A stretch of DNA of 64,000 nt from Leucobacter ruminantium (GTDB taxonomy: Bacteria > Actinomycetota > Actinomycetes > Actinomycetales > Microbacteriaceae), in the NCBI RefSeq assembly GCF_017565705.1, contig NZ_JAGDYL010000008.1, positions 62,001 through 126,000 of the forward strand, written 5' to 3'. A program made the position numbers and the translations under genes. The notes under the pieces were generated by a model. That model worked only from the letters and a program-made list of their open reading frames with translations. It was not told where the DNA came from and did no database searches. Below, piece by piece: positions 34,580 to 44,096 of the stretch (the stretch's first letter is position 1; each line of letters starts with the position of its first letter).

Positions 34580-35829
34580 GCGAGGAGCGCGTGGCAGCGT
34601 GTCACGCGCTCCCGCCACCAGCGCTCCCGCTCGGGCGGGGCCGCGTAGCGGTCGAGCAGGGCCGGGGCGAGGGCCGGTCTCTCGACAGGGATCCCCCCGC
34701 GCTCGGGCAGCAGCGACCGGGCGGTGATGTCGCCGTCGAGCAGCGCCACAGTTCCGAGCCCGCAGGCACCCGCGAGTAGACGATCGGGCAGCGCCGCCGC
34801 GAGGTGCAACCCCATCGAGATGCCCACCGAGGTGTCGAGCGCACTCGACACGACCACCGGCAGCCCGGCGCGCTCCACGATGTCGAGCGCTCGGCGGATT
34901 CCGCCGAGCGGCTGCGCCTTGACCACGAGCAGGTCGGCAGCCCCCGCCCGTGCGACGGCGAGGGGGTCGGCGGCCCTGCGCACGCTCTCGTCGGCGGCGA
35001 TGCGCACGATGGGCGAACGGTCTGTCGATCCTCGGATCTCGGTCGCGCCGTCGGCCGCGGCGAGCTGACGATCTGAACCTGCGACCCCGTCGTCCCGAAC
35101 GACGCGCGCGCTACCCTCGGCCGATGCCTTGCTCGAGTCTCCCGTAGCGGGCTTCACGCTGTTCGAACCCCCGACCTTCTGATCCGGAGTCGGACCCGGA
35201 ACGGACAGCCGCGCGCGCAGCTCCGCGAGTTCGGCCACCGTCGCGCACGGCTGCTCGGCGTAGTCCAGGTCGAAGCCGGAGAGCGCGCGCAGCGCGGTCA
35301 CGGCCTCGTCGATCGTCCAACCGCCGTTCGCATCGACGCGCACTCTCGCATCTGGCCCCATCGCCTCGCGCACCTCGCGCACCCGGGCCAGGTCGTCGGC
35401 GATGGACTGGCCGCGTTCCGCGACCTTCACCTTCGCGGTGCGGCATCCGGGAAAGCGCGCCAGGATCTTGCGCACCTCCTCGGCGGGGACGGCTGGAACC
35501 GTCGCGTTCACCTCGATGCGGTCGCGCAGCTGGGGTGGCTGCTCGTGCCAGCCGAAGTCGAGCGCCGCCTCCAGCCAGGCCGCGGCCTCGGTGTCGTCGT
35601 ACTCGGGGAACGGCGAGAACTCGCTTGCGCCGAGCGGCGCCTCGAAGATCGCGGCCTCGCGCACGGCGACGCCGCGGAAGCGGGTGCGGGTGGGGATCGC
35701 GACCACCCGCATGGCTGCGAGCACATCTGCGAGCGGAGGGATCCCTCGCGGCTGTTCGAGCAGAGGGATCCCTCGCGGCTGTTCGAGCAGAGGGATCCCT
35801 CGCCGCTCGCTCGCCTGCCCACCGCCCAT
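34558..35829 (-). CDS. menC: o-succinylbenzoate synthase with an insertion and repeat-extended N-terminus
   Basis: An enolase-superfamily dehydratase of menaquinone synthesis. Core motifs: TRFRGVAVREAAIFEAPLG, GCRTAKVKVAERGQS (catalytic Lys region), RVRVDANGGWTIDEAV, YAEQPCATVAELAELR and IAADESVRRAADPLAVARAG. From the ATG at 35829 it has 423 residues, about 60-90 more than expected. Two additions explain this: a Gly-Ile-Pro-rich N-terminal repeat encoded by tandem 27-bp units, and about 62 residues between LSVP and IVRIAADES (about 35015-35200) that include a tRNA-Arg-like segment. The start is uncertain; ATG 35712 would drop PPLADVL, which homologues usually have. Confidence 0.8.
   Translation of the reverse strand: MGGGQASERRGIPLLEQPRGIPLLEQPRGIPPLADVLAAMRVVAIPTRTRFRGVAVREAAIFEAPLGASEFSPFPEYDDTEAAAWLEAALDFGWHEQPPQLRDRIEVNATVPAVPAEEVRKILARFPGCRTAKVKVAERGQSIADDLARVREVREAMGPDARVRVDANGGWTIDEAVTALRALSGFDLDYAEQPCATVAELAELRARLSVPGPTPDQKVGGSNSVKPATGDSSKASAEGSARVVRDDGVAGSDRQLAAADGATEIRGSTDRSPIVRIAADESVRRAADPLAVARAGAADLLVVKAQPLGGIRRALDIVERAGLPVVVSSALDTSVGISMGLHLAAALPDRLLAGACGLGTVALLDGDITARSLLPERGGIPVERPALAPALLDRYAAPPERERWWRERVTRCHALLAERTRRA
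35015..35204. repeat. in-frame insertion of about 186 bp in menC carrying a tRNA-Arg fragment
   Basis: Family alignment predicts LSVP followed directly by IVRIAADES. Here 62 extra codons intervene. Positions 35162-35186 are identical over 25 nt to 27091-27115 of the tRNA-Arg(ACG) gene (anticodon-stem 3' side, variable loop, T-stem), with four more matches after one mismatch. GAACGG occurs at both edges (35015-35020 and 35199-35204). The reading frame is intact. Confidence 0.6.
35736..35805. repeat. 27-bp tandem repeat in the menC 5' region
   Basis: Two identical 27-bp units lie at 35736-35762 and 35763-35789, followed by a partial third (35790-35804). Each begins with the palindrome GAGGGATCCCTC and ends with GGCTGTTCGAGCA. 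In the menC frame they encode RGIPLLEQP repeats; 27 is a multiple of three, so copy-number changes keep the frame. Confidence 0.85.
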
Positions 35830-36044
35830 GCCCTCGATCCTGCCATCTCCGCACCGGATCCCTGCGCTGCCCGCACCGAACACGACGCTTTCAGCGAGAC
35901 CGACGGTTCCAGGGGCGCTGGAGCAGTCGGCCTCGCCGGAACAGTCGGTCTCGTCGGAGAGGCGCGGAGAAATCGCGCATGAGCAGGAGAAAGGCAAACC
36001 TTCCCTTGCTTGCGGGCCTCGCGCCGCGAGAGCATGATGGGCGC

Positions 36045-36785
36045 ATGGAGCAGGAACGCATCGACACCCCGGCCCCGGGCGCGCACCCCGACGAGCCGCA
36101 CGACAGCCGCATCGGGCAGAAGCTGAACTGGTTGCGCGCGGGCGTGCTGGGCGCGAACGACGGTATCGTCTCCACCGCGGGCGTCGTGATCGGCGTGGCC
36201 GCCGCGACGCCGAACAACCTGCTCGCCATCGCCACGGCGGGCCTGGCCGCGCTGGTCGCGGGAGCGTTCTCGATGGCCGGCGGAGAATACGTGTCGGTGA
36301 GCACCCAGCGCGACACCGAGCGCGCCATGATCGCGAAGGAGACCCGCGAGCTCGCCGAACAGCCGGAGGAGGAGCTCGCCGAGCTCGCCGGCTTCTACCG
36401 GCAGCGGGGTCTCTCGCCCGAGCTCGCGCATCGCGTCGCCGAAGAGCTGACGGCGCACGATGCGCTCTCCGCGCACGCCGAAGTCGAGCTCGGCATCGAC
36501 CCCGACGAGTTCACGAGCCCGTGGGCGGCAGCCGTGTCGTCGTTCCTCTCGTTCACGGTGGGAGCGCTGCTGCCGCTCGTCATGATCCTGCTGCCGCTCG
36601 GCGCTCACCGCATCTGGGCGGCCGCGGTCGCGGTGGGCGTCGGGCTGCTGCTGACGGGGTGGGTCAGCGCGGCTCTCGGTCGGGCACCGCGCACGCGGGC
36701 GATCCTGCGCAACGTGATCATGGGCACGGCGACCATGGCGGCCACGTATCTCATCGGACTGCTCTTCGGCGTCGCTGTGGCGTAG
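36045..36785 (+). CDS. VIT1/CCC1-family transporter
   Basis: A 246-residue membrane protein with the VIT1 signature at the first helix, NWLRAGVLGANDGIVSTAGVV, followed by FSMAGGEYVSVSTQRDTERA. A cytoplasmic helical region (about 90-145) precedes two C-terminal helix pairs (SFLSFTVGALLPLVMILLPL; MGTATMAATYLIGLLFGV). The family exports or stores Fe(II)/Mn(II). ATG 36045 is preceded by CATGAT 6 nt upstream, a possible leaderless -10. Divergent from menC. Confidence 0.9.
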   Translation: MEQERIDTPAPGAHPDEPHDSRIGQKLNWLRAGVLGANDGIVSTAGVVIGVAAATPNNLLAIATAGLAALVAGAFSMAGGEYVSVSTQRDTERAMIAKETRELAEQPEEELAELAGFYRQRGLSPELAHRVAEELTAHDALSAHAEVELGIDPDEFTSPWAAAVSSFLSFTVGALLPLVMILLPLGAHRIWAAAVAVGVGLLLTGWVSAALGRAPRTRAILRNVIMGTATMAATYLIGLLFGVAVA

Positions 36786-36874
36786 GCGTTGCGGCGAGGG
36801 ATCCCGGTGCCGTGATGCCTCGCGGCGGGGAGGGATGCCGGCGCCTACCCGGTGCCCGCCCCCCCCGCCCCGAA

Positions 36875-36887
36875 TAGGCTTGGGTGC
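36875..36887 (+). promoter_or_regulatory. leaderless -10 box for menB
   Basis: TAGGCT (36875-36880), 7 nt, then ATG 36888. Confidence 0.55.
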
Positions 36888-37802
<915 letters not shown>

Positions 37803-37852
37803 GCGGGCGCTCGGATCCCTCATCCCGAGCGCCCTGCGGTCCGAGCGCGGAG

Positions 37853-37864
37853 TACCCTGGAACG
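37853..37864 (+). promoter_or_regulatory. leaderless -10 box for menE
   Basis: TACCCT (37853-37858), 6 nt, then GTG 37865. Confidence 0.55.
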
Positions 37865-39112
37865 GTGACTGCCGCGAACGCACTCCGCGCGATCCCGACC
37901 GATGATCGCGCCTGGCTCATGGCCGCCCTCGGTGACGCCCTCTCGGGCGGGACCCCGGTGCTGCCTGTGCCCGCTGATGTCGACGACCGAGCCGCCGCAC
38001 ACGCCGCCGACGAGATCGCTGCCCTGCACCGCGCCGAGCTGCCGCACGGCACCGCGCTCGTGGTGCGCACCTCGGGCTCGAGCGGTGTGCCGAAGGCCGT
38101 GGCGCTGAGCGCGGAGGCCCTGCGCTCGAGCGCCGAGGCGACGCACGAGCGCTTCGGCGGCGCGGGGCAGTGGCTCGTGGCGCTGCCGACGCACCTCATC
38201 TCGGGCCTGCAGATGCTCGTGCGCAGCGAGGTCTCGGGCCTGCCCCCGGTGTTCTTCGACGGGCCCTTCGACGCGGAGCTGCTGCTGCGGGCCTCCGAGG
38301 TCATGGAGGCCGACCGCCGCTACGTCTCGCTCGTGCCCGTGCAGTTCTCGCGGCTGCTCGATCTGGCCGAGAGGGATCGCGGGGCCGCCGACGCGCTGCG
38401 CGCCTTCGACGCCGTGCTCGTCGGCGGGCAGTCGGTGCCGCTCGAACTGCGTCGTCGCGCGCACGAGCTGGGCATCGCGCTGAAGCGCAGCTACGGCATG
38501 ACCGAGACGGCGGGAGGCTGCGTCTACGACGGCGTGGAGATCGGCGACACCCGTGTGCGCATCCGCGGCGGCGAGGTGCAGCTCGCGGGCCCGTCGCTCG
38601 CGTTGGGCTACGTGGGAGACCCCGAACTCACTGCGGACCGCTTCGTCGAGGAGGCAGGCCGCGACGGTGCGACGACGCGCTGGTATCGCACGGGCGACGC
38701 CGGCGAACTGCTGGGCGGCATGCTCACGGTGACGGGGCGCCTCGACCGCGTGATCGTGTCGGGCGGTGTCAACGTGTCGCTCGACGAGGTCGAGCGTGCC
38801 GCGCGCGAGCACGCCGGCTGGGAGTCGGCCGTCGCGGTCGGAGTGCCGCACCCGGAGTGGGGCGAGCGGGTCGGGCTCGTCGTGGAGACGGGCGGCGAGG
38901 GATCCCTCGCCTTCGACGAGGTGCGCGCCGCATTGCGCGAGCGCCTCGGCGCGGCTGCCGCTCCCGAGTGGGCCACCGAGACCGACGAACTGCCGCGGCT
39001 CGCGGGCGGCAAGCCCGACCTCCGGGCGATCGAGGCGTGGATCTCGCGCCTTCGGGACAGTTTCAGCGAGACCCGCCGCGGCAGGCACGCGGCGGAAGAA
39101 GGGCGGGCATGA
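37865..39112 (+). CDS. menE: o-succinylbenzoate--CoA ligase
   Basis: A 415-residue ANL enzyme that attaches CoA to o-succinylbenzoate ahead of MenB. The GTG at 37865 is fixed by a -10 box 6 nt upstream. P-loop TALVVRTSGSSGVPKAVALS, SYGMTETAGGCVYDG, WYRTGDAGEL, GRLDRVIVSGGVNVSLDEVE and terminal LPRLAGGKPDLRAI are seen. The short N-terminal domain is typical of actinobacterial MenE. The 3' end overlaps menA by 4 nt. Confidence 0.93.
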   Translation: MTAANALRAIPTDDRAWLMAALGDALSGGTPVLPVPADVDDRAAAHAADEIAALHRAELPHGTALVVRTSGSSGVPKAVALSAEALRSSAEATHERFGGAGQWLVALPTHLISGLQMLVRSEVSGLPPVFFDGPFDAELLLRASEVMEADRRYVSLVPVQFSRLLDLAERDRGAADALRAFDAVLVGGQSVPLELRRRAHELGIALKRSYGMTETAGGCVYDGVEIGDTRVRIRGGEVQLAGPSLALGYVGDPELTADRFVEEAGRDGATTRWYRTGDAGELLGGMLTVTGRLDRVIVSGGVNVSLDEVERAAREHAGWESAVAVGVPHPEWGERVGLVVETGGEGSLAFDEVRAALRERLGAAAAPEWATETDELPRLAGGKPDLRAIEAWISRLRDSFSETRRGRHAAEEGRA

Positions 39113-40062
39113 ACGCGAAGGATCCGCGGAGATCGGGCAACCCCGCACGGCGGGCGGCCGCCGAGCGGCAGGCGGCTTCGGGCGCGCCGCCGCGCATCAC
39201 GTGGCGGAACTGGGTCGGGGGAGCGCGGCTGCGCACGCTGCCTCTGGCGGTGGCGCCGGTCGCGGCCGGCGCCGGCATCGCCCGCATGGTGCACGGCTTC
39301 TCGTGGACGCTGACGCTGCTCGCGCTCGCCGTCTCGGTGCTGCTGCAGATCGGCGTGAACTACGCGAACGACTACTCCGACGGCATCCGGGGCACCGACG
39401 CCTTCCGGGTGGGCCCTGCGAGGCTCACGGGCTCGGGGCTCGTGAACCCGAAGCGGGTGCTCGCGACGGCGCTCGTCTTCTTCGGGCTCGCCGCCGCAGC
39501 GGGCCTCGTCGCGGTCGTGCTGAGCGGCCGCTGGTGGTTCCTCGCGCTGGGCGCGCTCGCGATCGTCGCCGCCTGGTTCTACACGGGCGGCAAGCGGCCC
39601 TACGGCTACGCCGGGCTCGGCGAGGTGGTGGTGTTCGTCTTCTTCGGCCTGGTGGCCACGGTCGGCACGGTCTACCTGCAGACCGATGTGCAGACCCAGG
39701 AGATGTGGTGGGCAGGGGCGGGCGTCGGCCTCTTCGCGGTCGCGGTGCTCGTCGTCAACAATCTGCGCGACATCCCGACCGACCGGCTCGCGGGCAAGAA
39801 GACGCTCGCCGTGCGCATCGGCGATCGGGCGACGCGCCTGCTCTACGTGCTCTGCGTGGTGCTGCCGTTCGCGGTGCCGGCGCTCTACGGGCTCGTCAAC
39901 CCGAGCATGGTGATCGTGTGGCTGGTGCTGCTCGCGATCGCGCCGTGCATCCTCATCGTGGTGACGGCGAAGACGCCGCGCGAGCTGATCCTCGTGCTGC
40001 AGCTGACGAGCCTCGCCGCGCTCGCCTACGGCGTGCTGCTCGGCCTCGCGTTCGCGTTCTGA
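39109..40062 (+). CDS. menA: 1,4-dihydroxy-2-naphthoate polyprenyltransferase
   Basis: A 317-residue UbiA-family membrane prenyltransferase with about eight helices. The first Asp-rich motif is VNYANDYSDGIRGTD and the second VNNLRDIPTDRLAGKKTLAVR; both bind Mg-prenyl diphosphate. It joins the naphthoate ring to the isoprenoid chain to form demethylmenaquinone. The ATG is in an ATGA overlap with menE, indicating coupled translation. Confidence 0.95.
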   Translation: MNAKDPRRSGNPARRAAAERQAASGAPPRITWRNWVGGARLRTLPLAVAPVAAGAGIARMVHGFSWTLTLLALAVSVLLQIGVNYANDYSDGIRGTDAFRVGPARLTGSGLVNPKRVLATALVFFGLAAAAGLVAVVLSGRWWFLALGALAIVAAWFYTGGKRPYGYAGLGEVVVFVFFGLVATVGTVYLQTDVQTQEMWWAGAGVGLFAVAVLVVNNLRDIPTDRLAGKKTLAVRIGDRATRLLYVLCVVLPFAVPALYGLVNPSMVIVWLVLLAIAPCILIVVTAKTPRELILVLQLTSLAALAYGVLLGLAFAF

Positions 40063-40105
40063 CGCCTCGGATCCCTCGCCCCGGCCCGACGACCCGACCC
40101 CGGAC

Positions 40106-40163
40106 CGTATTTCGGATGAGGCACGTGCTTCGGATCGGAACCCCTGTTCTCATCCGAAATACG
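40106..40163. terminator. long inverted repeat between convergent menA and amine oxidase gene
   Basis: CGTATTTCGGATGAG (40106-40120) and CTCATCCGAAATACG (40149-40163) pair perfectly over 15 bp with a 28-nt loop. Further partial copies of TTCGGAT lie in the loop and just after. It is AT-richer than its surroundings and suits a bidirectional terminator. Confidence 0.6.
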
Positions 40164-40188
40164 TGCGATATCCGAATGAGCGGCGCGC

Positions 40189-41391
40189 TCAGTGCGCCGC
40201 GAGGCGGAAGGGATCCGGCGGGAACGCGCGGCCCGTCGCCGCGTCGGCGAGCACGCGCCCGATCGCGGGGGTGAACTTGAAGCCGTGCCCCGAGAAGCCC
40301 GCTGCCACGGTGACGCGCCCGACCCGGTCGAGCACGAAGTCGCCCGAATCCGTCGAGGCGTAGGTGCAGCTGATCTCAGCGGCCGTGTCGGGGTCGAGCC
40401 CGGGGAACCACTCGGCGACGTAGTCGCGCAGCGCTGCGCGCGAGATGTCGCTCGCCCGGAAGCGTCGGTCGTCGGGGTCGACCTCGTCGCCGACGGCGTG
40501 GAAGCCGACCTTCACGCCCTCGCCGGGCGTGAGCATGCCGTAGACGGCACCCGTGCGCGCGGACTCCGAGGCCTCCGCCGAGCGGAAGTGGTTGAACGAC
40601 GGCCACCAGTCCTCCGCGCCCGGCTCGGTGAAGGACGGCAGCGGCTGGAAGTGGGCCGGGTGCTCCTCGGTGACGGTGAGGCGCGGCAGGTCGACGAGTC
40701 CGTCGAGGAGCGGCCTGCTCCAGGCTCCGGCGGCCACGACCGCGCCGGCCGCGACCAGGCGGAACGGATCTCCAGAGGGATCCGTGCCGCGCACCGCGAT
40801 CCCGTGCTCGAACGGCTCGATCGCGGTGACGCGATGTCCGTGGCGCAGATCGGCGCCGTGGCGGGCCGCCTGGGCCGCCAGCACCTGCAGCGCGGTCGCG
40901 GCGTGGATGCGCCCGGCGTCGCGGTTCACGAGCACCTCGCCGTCGAAGCGCATGCCCGGCCAGCGGGACGCGGCCTCGTCCGCGCCGATGAGCTCGGCGG
41001 CGGCCCCGCGGGCGGCGAGCGCCTCGTATGCGCCGCGCACGTGCACCGGGTCGCCGTGGGTGACGAGCCCGCACAGCGTCAGCAGCCGTTCCCCGCTCGT
41101 CTCCTCCAGCTCGCGCCAGAGGTCCAGCGCCTCGTCGTAGAGGTCGAGGTAGTGGGGCTCCTCGTAGGCGTTGTTCATGTTGCGGGTGGCACCGTGCGAT
41201 GCCCCGCGGCTGTGGCCCGGCTCGAAGCGCTCGAGCAGCACCACCCGCTGCCCGCGTCGCGCGAGCTGCCAGGCCGCGGCGAGGCCCATCGCCCCGCCCC
41301 CGACGACGATCTGGTCGATCTGCTCGGGGCCGTCCTGCCGCTCGGCCCGGTCGATCCGCGCTGTCGCGTCGACCCGCCCGGCGGTGTTCAC
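40189..41391 (-). CDS. FAD-dependent amine oxidase (N-methyltryptophan/sarcosine oxidase type)
   Basis: A 400-residue DAO-family flavoenzyme. The N-terminal ADP-binding motif is QIVVGGGAMGLAAAWQLARR, followed by LLERFEPGHSRGASHGATR, where the covalent-flavin monomeric sarcosine oxidases also have Ser-His-Gly. The C-terminus shows AAGFSGHGFKFTPAIGR. The covalent-FAD Cys region corresponds to EISCTYASTDSGDFVLD. It oxidises an N-methylated amino acid with release of H2O2 (family inference). The GTG start overlaps the DUF4229 stop by 4 nt. Confidence 0.85.
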   Translation of the reverse strand: MNTAGRVDATARIDRAERQDGPEQIDQIVVGGGAMGLAAAWQLARRGQRVVLLERFEPGHSRGASHGATRNMNNAYEEPHYLDLYDEALDLWRELEETSGERLLTLCGLVTHGDPVHVRGAYEALAARGAAAELIGADEAASRWPGMRFDGEVLVNRDAGRIHAATALQVLAAQAARHGADLRHGHRVTAIEPFEHGIAVRGTDPSGDPFRLVAAGAVVAAGAWSRPLLDGLVDLPRLTVTEEHPAHFQPLPSFTEPGAEDWWPSFNHFRSAEASESARTGAVYGMLTPGEGVKVGFHAVGDEVDPDDRRFRASDISRAALRDYVAEWFPGLDPDTAAEISCTYASTDSGDFVLDRVGRVTVAAGFSGHGFKFTPAIGRVLADAATGRAFPPDPFRLAAH

Positions 41392-41675
41392 GCTCGCCCG
41401 GTCTCGCCGTCGGGCGAGTCGGCGGCGTCCACGGCCTCGTCCTCGACGATGTCATCGGCCGTGCGGGTGCGGTTGCGCCAGTCGTAGATGCTCTCGGATG
41501 CCGTGGCCCGCTGTTTCGAGAGCAGCAGGATGGAGAGGGCGGCGCCGATGAGCGCGGCGAAGACCGCCGCGAGCCAGGGCTGCAGGCCGATCATGTAGAG
41601 TACGCCGAACGGCACCGCGAAGAGCAGCAGTCGCAGCACGATGTACGTGATCCAGGCGGTGCGGGTCTTGCTCAT
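41388..41675 (-). CDS. DUF4229-like small membrane protein
   Basis: A 95-residue protein, MSKTRTAWITYIVLRLLLF, with two membrane helices (about 8-28 and 34-53) and an acidic C-terminus ending DAADSPDGETGRA. It fits the DUF4229 family found near menaquinone genes in actinomycetes; function is unknown. The ATG at 41675 has TACACT 7 nt upstream on the minus strand. It forms an operon with the amine oxidase. Confidence 0.8.
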   Translation of the reverse strand: MSKTRTAWITYIVLRLLLFAVPFGVLYMIGLQPWLAAVFAALIGAALSILLLSKQRATASESIYDWRNRTRTADDIVEDEAVDAADSPDGETGRA

Positions 41676-41688
41676 TCGACCGAGTGTA
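41676..41688 (-). promoter_or_regulatory. leaderless -10 box for the DUF4229-like gene
   Basis: On the minus strand TACACT (41688-41683), 7 nt, then ATG at 41675. Confidence 0.5.
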
Positions 41689-41774
41689 CCCGCGCCGGCT
41701 GCGCCGAATCCGAGGCGGCGCTGTGCGCCGCGATCGCGCCGGTTCGCGGCCAGGAGCATGTCAGGGGGCACGGC

Positions 41775-41786
41775 TAGCATGGAAGC
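41775..41786 (+). promoter_or_regulatory. leaderless -10 box for the PLD-N domain gene
   Basis: TAGCAT (41775-41780), 6 nt, then ATG 41787. Confidence 0.55.
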
Positions 41787-42185
41787 ATGGTGCGATTCGT
41801 GATCATCGGGATCGTCATCGCCGTCGCATTCACGCTCTACGCGCTGGTCGACGCCGCGATGACCGACGGCTCTCGCGCCCGCGGGGTGAGCAAGCCCGTA
41901 TGGGTGGTGCTGGTGGTCGTGCTGCCCGTGATCGGCGGCGTGCTCTGGTTCATGATCGGGAAGGGATCGGCCGAGTCCGTGCGGCGCACGGCTCCCGACG
42001 ACGACCCGCGCTTCACCGGCACCCGCATCTCCGAGGAAGATCTGGACGCGCGGATGCGCGATCTCGAGGAGCAGCTGCGCGCGCTCGACGACGAGGTCTA
42101 TCCGGGTGAGGACGACGGCTCGGGCGAGGAGCAGCCTGGCGAGGAGCAGCCGGGTGCCGACGACTCGGAGTCGCCCCAGCGATGA
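41787..42185 (+). CDS. PLD nuclease N-terminal-domain small membrane protein
   Basis: A 132-residue protein with two helices, VRFVIIGIVIAVAFTLYALV and KPVWVVLVVVLPVIGGVLWF, the two-helix PLDc_N (cardiolipin-synthase N-terminal-like) module without any catalytic HKD domain. A charged tail with EDLDARMRDLEEQLRALDDE is probably coiled coil. It overlaps menD by 4 nt; this pairing is common in Microbacteriaceae (family knowledge). Function is unknown. Confidence 0.82.
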   Translation: MVRFVIIGIVIAVAFTLYALVDAAMTDGSRARGVSKPVWVVLVVVLPVIGGVLWFMIGKGSAESVRRTAPDDDPRFTGTRISEEDLDARMRDLEEQLRALDDEVYPGEDDGSGEEQPGEEQPGADDSESPQR

Positions 42186-44038
42186 CTCGCCCTGCGGCCT
42201 CATCGATCTTCGCCGTCGAGCTGCTCGGTGAACTCGTGCGCCGAGGCGTGAGCGACATCGTGCTCTGCCCCGGTTCGCGCTCGCAGGCGCTCGCGCTCGC
42301 CGCTGCTGCTGCCGAACGTGCGGGCGCGGTACGCCTGCACGTGCGTCTCGACGAGCGGTCGGCGGGGTTCTTCGCCCTCGGGATCGCCCGTGAGACGGGC
42401 GTGCCCGCCCCGGTGATCGTGACGAGCGGAACGGCGGTCGCGAACCTCGCTCCTGCGGCGTTCGAGGCGCACGAGGGGCGGGTGCCGATGCTGCTGCTCA
42501 CCGCCGACCGACCGTCCGAGCTGCGCGGCATCCGGAGCAACCAGACCACCGCGCAGGCCGGCATCTTCGGTTCGGCGGCACGCCTCGCCGTCGATGTGCC
42601 CGCGCCCGAGTTCGGGAGCGACGGCGATCTCGTGCGCGGCCGCTCCCTCGCCCCCGGCATCACGAGCGACCCGGGCTCCCTCGCCGTCGCGGCCCTGGAG
42701 GCCGCGACGGGCGTGCTCGGCGGCCGGCCGCCCGGGCCGGTGCAGCTGAATCTCGCCTTCCGCGAGCCGCTCTCGGGCACCGCCGGTTTCGACGAGATGA
42801 TCGCACGCGGTTTCGCCGCCGCGGCCGAGGAGGCCGAGCAGCTGCGCGAGTCCGCGCCCCTCACGGGCGCCGGGTCGCGGGGCGGGGCGACCGGCGACGG
42901 CCCTCGATCGCTCACGGGCATGGGGGGCGCCGACGTCTACGTGCACGGCGGCCCCGAGCACCGCGGCGACGCGCTCGCCGTCGTGATCGCGGGCGAGGGA
43001 TCGGGCCCGGAGGCGGAGGCGTTCGCGCACGCGGCCGGGATCCCTCTGCTCGCGGAGGCCGTGAGCGGAGCCAGGTTCGGCCGCGAGGCGATCACGGCCT
43101 ACGCCACGCTCATCGACGACCCCTCGATCGGCGGGCTCGTCGAGCGGGCGATCGTGTTCGGCCATCCAACGCTCACCCGCCAGGTGCCGGCGCTGCTGCG
43201 CCGCGAAGACGTCGAGGTGATCGTCGTCGATCCCCACGCGGGGCCGGGCGTCGAGCACTACGCGCCCGCTCCGGGCACCCGGGTGGTGCGCGCGGCCACC
43301 GTCGCGCCCGAACACGAGGCCGGGGCGCTGCGCCGCTGGCTGGGCGCCTGGGTCGTCGCCGACCGGGAGTTGCGGGGCGAGCGCAGCACCGTGCACGAGC
43401 CCGATCTCGACGCGGCGCTCGCGACCGGGTACCGGGAGCGCAGCGCCTACGCCCGCGCCGAGGTGGAGGCGATGCGCGAGCCGATCTCGCGGGAGATGCT
43501 CGTGGAGGCCGTGTGGCGCGCGAGCTGGCCGCACGACCGGCTCGTGGTCGCCGCGTCCAGGCTCGTGCGCGTACTCGACCGGCTCGCACCGCCGCGCCGG
43601 GTCGAGGTGCACGCGAACCGAGGACTGGCGGGCATCGACGGCACGGTCGCGACCGCGCTCGGCGTCGCCGCCGCGAGTCAGTCGGCGCCCGACCCCGCGC
43701 GAGCGGCGGGCGCCACGCGCGTGCTGCTGGGCGATCTCGCCCTGCTGCACGACGCGGGCTCGCTGCTGCTCCCGGAATCGGAGGAGCGGCCGCGCGTGCA
43801 GCTCTTCGTCGGCAACGACGGCGGGGGCACCATCTTCGACGGGCTCGAGGTCGCCGGCTCGGCCGATGCGGGTGCGTTCGATCGCGTGATGCTCACCCCC
43901 CAGCGCGCGCTGCTGGAGCCGTTGGCCGCGAGCTACGGCTGGGAGTATCGCAGGGTCGCCACGCGCTCCGAGCTCGAGCGGCTGCTCACCGAGCCGGTCG
44001 CCGCGCCGACGCTGATCGAGGTTCCGCTCGCGCGGTGA
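42182..44038 (+). CDS. menD: 2-succinyl-5-enolpyruvyl-6-hydroxy-3-cyclohexene-1-carboxylate synthase
   Basis: A 618-residue thiamine-diphosphate enzyme catalysing the first committed step of the classical menaquinone branch after isochorismate. Recognisable segments: FAVELLGELVRRGVSDIVLC, CPGSRSQALAL, LDERSAGFFALGIARETG, VIVTSGTAVANLAPAAFEA, LLTADRPSELRGIRSNQTT (catalytic and substrate-binding), and the ThDP/Mg region LLGDLALLHDAGSL ... FVGNDGGGTIFDGLE. ATGA overlap with the upstream gene. Confidence 0.95.
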   Translation: MTRPAASSIFAVELLGELVRRGVSDIVLCPGSRSQALALAAAAAERAGAVRLHVRLDERSAGFFALGIARETGVPAPVIVTSGTAVANLAPAAFEAHEGRVPMLLLTADRPSELRGIRSNQTTAQAGIFGSAARLAVDVPAPEFGSDGDLVRGRSLAPGITSDPGSLAVAALEAATGVLGGRPPGPVQLNLAFREPLSGTAGFDEMIARGFAAAAEEAEQLRESAPLTGAGSRGGATGDGPRSLTGMGGADVYVHGGPEHRGDALAVVIAGEGSGPEAEAFAHAAGIPLLAEAVSGARFGREAITAYATLIDDPSIGGLVERAIVFGHPTLTRQVPALLRREDVEVIVVDPHAGPGVEHYAPAPGTRVVRAATVAPEHEAGALRRWLGAWVVADRELRGERSTVHEPDLDAALATGYRERSAYARAEVEAMREPISREMLVEAVWRASWPHDRLVVAASRLVRVLDRLAPPRRVEVHANRGLAGIDGTVATALGVAAASQSAPDPARAAGATRVLLGDLALLHDAGSLLLPESEERPRVQLFVGNDGGGTIFDGLEVAGSADAGAFDRVMLTPQRALLEPLAASYGWEYRRVATRSELERLLTEPVAAPTLIEVPLAR

Positions 44039-44096
44039 CGGCTGCGCCGCTCGCAGGCGCGATCCTGCTCAGCTGCGAGAACATCTCGACCCGCCC

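Noticed and set aside
35162-35191. Possible tRNA gene inside menC
   Set aside because: Only the anticodon-stem 3' side, variable loop and T-stem are present; there is no acceptor or D-arm, so it is a fragment and not a functional tRNA.
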